NCBI RefSeq assembly: GCF_003332305.1
Contig: NZ_QOIO01000016.1
Location: forward strand, 48,238 to 112,237
Length of the DNA stretch: 64,000 nt
Direction of reading: 5' to 3'
From: Microvirga aerophila
GTDB lineage: Bacteria > Pseudomonadota > Alphaproteobacteria > Rhizobiales > Beijerinckiaceae
The translations under genes and the position numbers were made by a program. Positions 56,233 through 64,000 of this stretch are shown piece by piece. Each line of letters begins with the position of its first letter. Position 1 is the stretch's first letter. The notes under the pieces are model-generated. The model ran no database searches. It saw only the letters and a program-made list of their open reading frames with translations, and had not been told where the DNA came from.

Positions 56233-57225
56233 ATGAGTTTCAGGCTTAGCCTTCTGGCCTTCGCGGCCGCCGCTTTGCCCTTGGGCGCTTCAGCGCAGGA
56301 CATCTCCTTGCGACTGCCGGTCGCCTGCGAAATCGGCCGCACCTGCTTCATCCAGCATTACGTGGATCGGGACCCCGGACCGGCGGCTCAGGACTATCAA
56401 TGCGGCACGCTCACCTACGAGGGCCATAACGGCACCGATATCCGGGTTCCCACAACAGCGGCCCAAAGGGCGGGTGTGGACGTTGTCGCGGCCGCCGACG
56501 GCAAGGTGCTGAGAACCCGCGACAGCGTCGAGGACGTGTCCATTGCGGACCGGGGCCGCGCGAGCGTCCAGAACACCGAATGCGGCAACGGCGCAGTAGT
56601 CGATCACGGCCAGGGATGGGAAACGCAATACTGCCACATGGCGAAGGGCAGCTTGGCCGTGAAGCCAGGCGACTCCGTGAAGGCCGGGGACCGGATCGGT
56701 CGGATCGGGCTGTCGGGCATGACCGAGTTTCCGCATCTCCACTTCACGGTGCGCCGGGACGGCAAGGTGGTCGATCCCTTTGCGGCCGGGGCCCCCGACA
56801 AATCCTGCAGCGGCGGCACGCCCCTGTGGGATCAGGCCACCAGACAGGCGCTGGCCTATCAGGCGGGCAGCGTCCTCAACAAGGGCTTCGCGACGGGTCC
56901 CGTGTCGATGGAGGCGATCGAGACAGGCGCGGCCGGGCGGGAGGCCCCCACCACCCAGTCTTCCGCGCTGGTGGCCTATGTGCGCGCCATAGGCCTCAAG
57001 GGCGGCGACGTACAGACCCTGACCCTGTTCGATCCGGACGGAAAGCCCATCGCCCAGAACAAGGCTCCGCCGCTCGACCGCGACAAGGCCCAGTGGATGG
57101 CCTTCGCCGGAATCAAACGGCCCGCCGAGGGCTTTCAGCCCGGCCTATACCGGGCCGTATATCGGGTCGAACGGGACGGCAGGCCTGCGATCGAGCAGGC
57201 GTTCGGGATGAACTTGAGGCCTTAG
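56233..57225 (+). CDS. Secreted M23 (LytM-type) metallopeptidase
   Basis: This 330-residue protein has a signal peptide (ending GASAQDI, about residue 21) and an M23 domain (about 55-190). The zinc residues are in GHNGTDIRVP (HxxxD) and TEFPHLHFTVRRDGKVVDP (HxH), and a YCHMAKGS motif is present. Disulfide-prone cysteines (VACEIGRTCF, QCGTL, TECGNG) are consistent with export. It should cut peptidoglycan cross-links or act as an endopeptidase. GGAG stands five bases before the ATG. It lies on the plus strand between the two halves of the ccm cluster. Confidence 0.93.
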   Translation: MSFRLSLLAFAAAALPLGASAQDISLRLPVACEIGRTCFIQHYVDRDPGPAAQDYQCGTLTYEGHNGTDIRVPTTAAQRAGVDVVAAADGKVLRTRDSVEDVSIADRGRASVQNTECGNGAVVDHGQGWETQYCHMAKGSLAVKPGDSVKAGDRIGRIGLSGMTEFPHLHFTVRRDGKVVDPFAAGAPDKSCSGGTPLWDQATRQALAYQAGSVLNKGFATGPVSMEAIETGAAGREAPTTQSSALVAYVRAIGLKGGDVQTLTLFDPDGKPIAQNKAPPLDRDKAQWMAFAGIKRPAEGFQPGLYRAVYRVERDGRPAIEQAFGMNLRP

Positions 57226-57707
57226 TCTCCCCTATAGGCCTCAATCGTCCGCATGCCGTGCTGGCCATAGAGGCGGACCGCGCCCGTGGGGTTGTCAGCC
57301 TCCACCTTCAGGTCAAGACACTTCGCACCGCGCTCCCGGAAGGCCTGGAATACGGTGAGAAGCAGCGCCGAACCCAATTCGCGCTTTCGAAAGGCGGGGC
57401 TTACGGCAAGATCCTTGAGGAAGGCGCTCGTCCAGCATTGCGCGACACCAATGATTTGGTCCTGGTCGTCGACCGCGATGAAGCAGAGGGCCGGATCGTA
57501 CTCGGCGTCGCTCTTCAAGCCGCGCCACCAGACCCGGAAGGGATCCACGGCACCGCCGCCGGCGCAGGCCTCGTCCAGAAGCGCGTGCACCTGTTTTGCA
57601 TGCCGCTCCGGCTCAAAAGCCGTGAGCCGCGCTCCCTCGGGCCAGACCAGCGGCGGGACCGGGTCGGCGAGGGAGCGGCGCAGGCGAAGAACAGGTTGTT
57701 TCGTCAG
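57222..57707 (-). CDS. GNAT-family acetyltransferase, start uncertain
   Basis: About 161 residues with the GNAT core FLKDLAVSPAFRKRELGSALL, which includes the acetyl-CoA loop RKRELG, and NPTGAVRLYGQHGMRTIEAY. No ATG, GTG or TTG lies at a sensible place; the frame is open through the ccmB coding region. I set the boundary at a CTG (57707) eight bases after the ccmB stop. Translation might instead be coupled to ccmB. It overlaps the M23 stop by four bases. Confidence 0.68.
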   Translation of the reverse strand: MTKQPVLRLRRSLADPVPPLVWPEGARLTAFEPERHAKQVHALLDEACAGGGAVDPFRVWWRGLKSDAEYDPALCFIAVDDQDQIIGVAQCWTSAFLKDLAVSPAFRKRELGSALLLTVFQAFRERGAKCLDLKVEADNPTGAVRLYGQHGMRTIEAYRGD

Positions 57708-57712
57708 TGTCC

Positions 57713-58381
57713 CTACTCCCCCGACCGCAGCGCCGCCGCAGCGCCCACCGTGCCGACCACGGCGGCGAAGAGCGAGAGCGCCACGAGGATCAGGAACGGC
57801 GTCGCAAACGGCACGGTGCCGCCCAACGCCGCGTTGGCGGCCGAGACCCCGAAGATCAGGGTCGGGATCATGAAGGGCAACACTAGAATCGCCAGGATCA
57901 GCCCGCCGCGCCGCAAGGAGGCGGTGAGCGCTGCCCCCACGGCCCCGACGAAGGTGAGCGCCGGGGTGCCGACCAGGAGGGTCGCGACCATCGCGCCTAT
58001 GGCCTCCGGCGAGAGGGCCACGAGGAGGCCGAGGAACGGAGCCGCAATCGCCAGCGGCAATCCGGTGACGAGCCAATGAGCCGTCACCTTCGCGACCACC
58101 ACCACCTCCATGGGCACGGGGGCGAGGCGCAGCAGGTCGAGCGACCCGTCTTCCTGATCGGCCTGGAACAGCCGGTCGAGCCCGATCAGGGTCGCGAGCA
58201 GGGCCGCGATCCACAGGATGGCCGGGCCGATCCGCGACAGGAGGTTGAGGTCGGGCCCGAGCGCGAAGGGCATGAGGGTCACAATAGCGAGAAAGAAGAC
58301 CAACCCCATCATGCCCGAGCCGCCCACACGGGCGGCGAGCTTGAGGTCGCGAATCAGGAGCGCCCTGAAGGAGCGGATCAT
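57713..58381 (-). CDS. ccmB: Heme exporter protein CcmB
   Basis: This 222-residue six-helix protein begins MIRSFRALLIRDLKLAARVGG and has QADQEDGSLDLLRLAP, the CcmB cytoplasmic loop that contacts CcmA. It is the membrane part of the CcmAB ABC complex that drives release of holo-CcmE. The ATG overlaps the ccmA stop (ATGA). Confidence 0.94.
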   Translation of the reverse strand: MIRSFRALLIRDLKLAARVGGSGMMGLVFFLAIVTLMPFALGPDLNLLSRIGPAILWIAALLATLIGLDRLFQADQEDGSLDLLRLAPVPMEVVVVAKVTAHWLVTGLPLAIAAPFLGLLVALSPEAIGAMVATLLVGTPALTFVGAVGAALTASLRRGGLILAILVLPFMIPTLIFGVSAANAALGGTVPFATPFLILVALSLFAAVVGTVGAAAALRSGE

Positions 58382-58998
58382 GCCGGGCGCTCCGCGGGTG
58401 TGGGGCGCTCGATCCGGATTTCCTTCGCGTCCCGCAAGGGCAGCGGCGAATGAGTCGTGGCGATCACCAAGCCGCCGCCCTCCCGATGCTGCTCCATCAT
58501 TTTCCGGAGGGTTTCCTGGGAGGCCGTGTCCAGCGCCGCGGTCGGCTCGTCGAGGAGCCATAAGGGTCGGTGGGCGACCAGCAGGCGGGCGATCGCGATG
58601 CGGCGGCGCTGGCCGGCGGACAGATAGGCCACGGGAAGAGCCGCCGCATGGGCGAGCCCGACTGCCTCCAGGGCGTCCGGCGGCGACAGGGCCGGGCTGC
58701 CGAGGAAATCGCGGGCGAATTCCAGGTTCTCGCGGGCGGTAAGCGCCGATTTCAGGGCGTCCCGGTGGCCCACGTAATGCAGGCTTTCGGGCAGTGTTCT
58801 GTCACCGGCTTCGAAGACCCGGACGGCGCCTGCGGCGGGCGTGAGCCAGCCGGCCAGAAGGTCGAGGAGCGTCGACTTTCCGGCCCCGTTGCGGCCCGTG
58901 ACCAGGAGCGCCTCCCCGGGCCCGAGCGCGAAGGACAGATCGCTGAAGATCCGGCGCTCCCCCCGGATGCAGGCCAGATTCTCGACATCCAGACGCAA
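58378..58998 (-). CDS. ccmA: Heme exporter ATPase CcmA
   Basis: This 206-residue ABC ATPase has Walker A GRNGAGKST, the CcmA-type signature LSAGQRRR, Walker B LWLLDEP and the switch His in IATTHSPL. It pairs with CcmB. It begins with a TTG at 58998, where homology begins (RLDVENLACIRGERRIF). Upstream is a 222-base divergent region shared with acnA. Confidence 0.94.
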   Translation of the reverse strand: MRLDVENLACIRGERRIFSDLSFALGPGEALLVTGRNGAGKSTLLDLLAGWLTPAAGAVRVFEAGDRTLPESLHYVGHRDALKSALTARENLEFARDFLGSPALSPPDALEAVGLAHAAALPVAYLSAGQRRRIAIARLLVAHRPLWLLDEPTAALDTASQETLRKMMEQHREGGGLVIATTHSPLPLRDAKEIRIERPTPAERPA

Positions 58999-59220
58999 AA
59001 CTTTGAGACCCCTGCCCTAAACGCACCCCAGAATGGTTCTAAACCGTGTAGCCGGGCCGATGGAAATGATCTATAGCACCCCTGGCTGCGCCGCGCGCCA
59101 AGGCGTCCAATCCGCCTCGCGCGCTTCTTTACCCTATCCGGGCGCCCCCGGAGCGGCGCGCGCTTATCGCGCTTTCGGCCGAACAGACAGTTCGTAACCC
59201 AATGCACGCGAGGATTCGCC

Positions 59221-61926
<2,706 letters not shown>

Positions 61927-61941
61927 GCCGACAACAAAACG

Positions 61942-61967
61942 CCCGCTCTTCGGTGAGGAGCGGGCGC
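61942..61967 (-). terminator. Intrinsic terminator for the second RTX gene (minus strand)
   Basis: GCCCGCTC/GAGCGGGC stem with a nine-base loop. On the minus strand it is followed by GTTTTGTTG. It sits 51 bases past the RTX stop, close to the acnA stop. Confidence 0.75.
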
Positions 61968-61975
61968 TCAGGACC

Positions 61976-62017
61976 GAAAGCGGGGCGATCCACAAGGATC
62001 GCCCCGCTTTCGTTTTG
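61976..62017 (+). terminator. Intrinsic terminator for acnA (plus strand)
   Basis: GAAAGCGGGGCGATC-CACAAG-GATCGCCCCGCTTTC is a 15-bp perfect stem followed by GTTTTGTC. It abuts the stop of the convergent RTX gene. Confidence 0.88.
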
Positions 62018-63112
62018 TCAGATGAGGAAGAAGTCGTCCTTGGTCAGGCGCGCCTTGTTGGAGACCTTGGCGATCTCCACCGCACCGCCCGCGGCCGAGC
62101 CGTTGCTGTCGTAGTACAGCTCACCCTTGCTCTTGTTGTAGACCAGGTAGTCGTTGGCGTCCTTGGCCTTGTCATAGGCGAAGTTCTGCGCCTTCACCTT
62201 GGTCGGATTGCCCTCTGAGCCGCTGCGGCCGAGCTTGGAGAAGATGCGGTTCTCGAGCCAGATCGCGTCGTCGGCCACATTGAAGTCGGTGATCGTGTCC
62301 ATGTGGGACTTGCTGGCCCTCGTGTCGAACACGAACTTGTCCTGGCCCGTGCCACCGGTGAGCGCGTCCTTGCCGCCACCGCCCCAGAGCTGGTCGTTGC
62401 CGTTCAGGCCCACGAGGGTGTTGCGGCCCGAGGTGCCGCGCAGCACCAGGTGCTCGGCCACGTCGGTGGCCGTGACCGTGAAGGTGCGGGTGGTGGCCGC
62501 TCCGTAAGCGTCCGTCACCGTCACGTCCACCGCGTACTGCGCCTTGGCCTCATGGTCGAGCGGGCGGGCGAGCACAAGATAGTCGCCGCTGAGCGCAAAG
62601 GCGCCGTCCGGGTTCGAGGTCAGGCTGTAGCTGAGGCCGTCGCCATCCGCATCGGAGGCCAAGAGGCGACCCACCACCGTAAAGGCTGGGGCGTTCTCAG
62701 CCACGCTGGCGCTGGAGAGCGACAGGCTAGCAGGCGTGGCGTTGACCACGGCCACGGTCTGGTCGCTGAACTTGGCGAAGCGGATGTCCTTGAGGGTGTC
62801 GGAGCCGTCCTGATTGGCGCGGCGGTCGGTAACGGTGATGGTGCCGTCGGGGTTGGTGACGATGTCGTAGTTGGCGCGGGCGCCGGAGAACACGGCCGTG
62901 TCCGTGCCTGCGCCGCCTTCCAGCGTGTCGTCGCCTTTGCCGCCCGTGAAGGTGTTGGCCTCGGCATTGCCGATGAAGGTGTCGTTATAAGAGGTGCCGA
63001 CCAGCGCCTCGATGCTGATGTAGGTGTCCGCGCCGTAGGTGTTGCGCGCATCGGCCGAGTTCGCCATGTTGACGAACACGGCTTCTTCACTTTCCTCTGC
63101 GTCGGTAAACAA
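62018..63112 (-). CDS. Second RTX/cadherin protein, C-terminal part (after 11-bp duplication)
   Basis: This frame (364 codons) carries an RTX-associated segment (about 36-77: [25 protein letters not shown]). A cadherin-like domain follows (about 130-230: [21 protein letters not shown]), then RTX nonapeptides (about 235-270) and a C-terminal tail ending in KDDFFLI, like the KDFFFV end of the 25.7-kb protein. The ATG at 63112 is internal to a longer gene: removing one copy of the 11-bp repeat at 63114-63135 joins it in frame to the upstream part. As written, the secretion tail is not translated with the N-terminus. Confidence 0.85.
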   Translation of the reverse strand: MFTDAEESEEAVFVNMANSADARNTYGADTYISIEALVGTSYNDTFIGNAEANTFTGGKGDDTLEGGAGTDTAVFSGARANYDIVTNPDGTITVTDRRANQDGSDTLKDIRFAKFSDQTVAVVNATPASLSLSSASVAENAPAFTVVGRLLASDADGDGLSYSLTSNPDGAFALSGDYLVLARPLDHEAKAQYAVDVTVTDAYGAATTRTFTVTATDVAEHLVLRGTSGRNTLVGLNGNDQLWGGGGKDALTGGTGQDKFVFDTRASKSHMDTITDFNVADDAIWLENRIFSKLGRSGSEGNPTKVKAQNFAYDKAKDANDYLVYNKSKGELYYDSNGSAAGGAVEIAKVSNKARLTKDDFFLI

Positions 63113-63888
63113 GACGGTATCGAAACGGTATCGAACCCGTCACCGCCGCTCAGGATGTCATTGCCGTAACCGCCATCGAGCGTGTCATTACCATCACCGC
63201 CAAGAAGAGAGTCGGCTCCACTACCACTGTAGAGATGATCATTCCCCCGCCCGCCGTCCAACGTGTCAGTACCGAAGCGCGTTGTGAAAACATTATCAAC
63301 ATCGTTGCCGATGAAACTCGTACGGGCGCCGCCAGCCCCATTTATAGCAAGGTTTTCGATATTGCGGAGTGTTTCCAAACCCCCGCCTGTCTGCTGCTGA
63401 CCAGTAAGGCGCAGATCGACTGTTAGGTTGGACTCGCCGCTGAACTTGGCAGTATCTAGTCCTGCTCCGCCATCGATAAAGTCGTCTCCTCCGCCACCAT
63501 AAAAGGTTTCTGCGCCCGACCCGCCATAAGCTTTGTCGTTAAGTGATCCAAGCGAGATTGTTCCGCTTATAGTGCCGCTCCGTCCGTCATACAGACTGGC
63601 AGCTGCACTTGCCGTTAGGTCGACGTGACCAATAACTGAGCCGTTGTTGATGATTATACTTGAACCTGCCCAGCTCCGAACCGACCCTATTATGAGACCG
63701 TCATTATAGAGCGTAAACATACTGTCTGGAGTGCTCGCTGCGACGTCAATGCCTTGCGGATTAGCAGTTAAGTTAGTGCTTTCGATAACACCCATGTTCT
63801 GTACAATGGTGCTACCCGTAGCGCTGATGCCTGTCGCCCCTCGAATATTTCCTGTTTCCCCAATGGCGATCATCCCCCCGGCAGCCAA
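62620..63888 (-). CDS. Second RTX protein, N-terminal part (frameshifted; start unresolved)
   Basis: Real coding sequence runs from the window edge side to about 63136, after which the frame is nonsense until 62620. The genuine part has an N-terminal beta-helix-like region ([21 protein letters not shown]), several RTX repeats ([25 protein letters not shown]) and [26 protein letters not shown]. The frame is open upstream to an in-frame TGA at 63991-63993, with no ATG in between; 63888 is a TTG. Comparison with the other RTX protein suggests about 25 N-terminal residues are missing, beyond the window or lost. Confidence 0.75.
   Translation of the reverse strand: MAAGGMIAIGETGNIRGATGISATGSTIVQNMGVIESTNLTANPQGIDVAASTPDSMFTLYNDGLIIGSVRSWAGSSIIINNGSVIGHVDLTASAAASLYDGRSGTISGTISLGSLNDKAYGGSGAETFYGGGGDDFIDGGAGLDTAKFSGESNLTVDLRLTGQQQTGGGLETLRNIENLAINGAGGARTSFIGNDVDNVFTTRFGTDTLDGGRGNDHLYSGSGADSLLGGDGNDTLDGGYGNDILSGGDGFDTVSIPSCLPTQRKVKKPCSSTWRTRPMRATPTARTPTSASRRWSAPLITTPSSAMPRPTPSRAAKATTRWKAAQARTRPCSPAPAPTTTSSPTPTAPSPLPTAAPIRTAPTPSRTSASPSSATRPWPWSTPRLLACRSPAPAWLRTPQPLRWWVASWPPMRMATASATA
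63114..63135. repeat. Exact 11-bp tandem duplication causing a frameshift
   Basis: ACGGTATCGAA occurs twice in direct succession (63114-63124 and 63125-63135). Eleven is not a multiple of three. With a single copy the RTX reading frame runs through as [15 protein letters not shown] without a stop; with two copies it shifts. Confidence 0.92.
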
Positions 63889-64000
63889 TTTGACTGCGCT
63901 ATATCCCCCTGCATCACTCTGTATTAGGCCGTGTGGACGGATCGAGATGAGTAATGGGTGAGTGGATTCCCAAATCAGTCCTGCGATGGTTCATGGCAGG

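Overview
The window reads as chromosomal DNA of a high-GC alphaproteobacterium of the Hyphomicrobiales (Rhizobiales), most like Microvirga/Methylobacterium. The evidence is a dedicated acpXL-lpxXL cluster for the very-long-chain fatty acid of lipid A, the leuB/leuD/leuC-rplS-trmD-rimM-rpsP-ffh and dapF-mtaB-ftsY-yciB-ccm blocks, a GGAAC-N16-CGTT general-stress promoter, and several families of palindromic intergenic repeats. The genus is an inference from gene content; I could not run a search.

Layout. 1-3.5 kb: LysE exporter (cut by the window edge), LemA plus two TPM-domain proteins, DUF1223. 3.5-10 kb: lpxXL, a zinc-type oxidoreductase, fabG-like, fabF1XL, fabF2XL, fabZXL and acpXL, all on the minus strand. 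10-13.5 kb: PTP-like phosphatase, MsbA-type ABC exporter, Excalibur protein, tRNA-Gly(GCC). 13.5-19.7 kb: YbaK deacylase, CnoX thioredoxin, LonN, Trm112-like, CitE-like lyase, DUF429, threonine dehydratase, beta-carbonic anhydrase. 19.9-25.7 kb: a giant RTX/cadherin/Calx-beta protein split by a frameshift. 25.9-33.5 kb: asd, GNAT, a hypothetical membrane protein, sulfite oxidase family, leuB, MltB-type transglycosylase, leuD. 33.7-37.6 kb: soluble PAS-PAS-PAS-MCP-PilZ receptor, small secreted proteins, metallopeptidase. 37.6-43.6 kb: leuC, rplS, trmD, rimM, rpsP, ffh. 44-53.9 kb: Tat-type metallo-beta-lactamase fold protein, GyrI-like, TauE/SafE, dapF, mtaB, RluA-type synthase, ftsY, yciB, class III cyclase, YaiI. 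54.5-59 kb: ccmG-ccmD-ccmC and ccmB-ccmA, separated by an M23 peptidase and a GNAT gene. 59.2-62 kb: acnA. 62-64 kb: a second RTX/cadherin protein, also frameshifted.

How the genes work together. The lipid A block carries its own ACP, dehydratase, ketosynthase pair, ketoreductase, reductase-like enzyme and acyltransferase, which is a self-contained elongation module. Leucine synthesis genes are dispersed. ffh, ftsY, rpsP, rplS, rimM and trmD form the translation and protein-targeting core. The ccm genes mature c-type cytochromes.

Most notable observations. Both large RTX proteins are disrupted. The second is broken by an exact 11-bp tandem duplication whose removal restores one continuous frame. 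fabF2XL has lost the ketosynthase cysteine. Palindromic repeats have been captured into, or abut, the ends of several protein-coding genes. A good match to an EcfG promoter precedes a small secreted protein. No CRISPR array, prophage, insertion sequence or recognisable defence island was seen.
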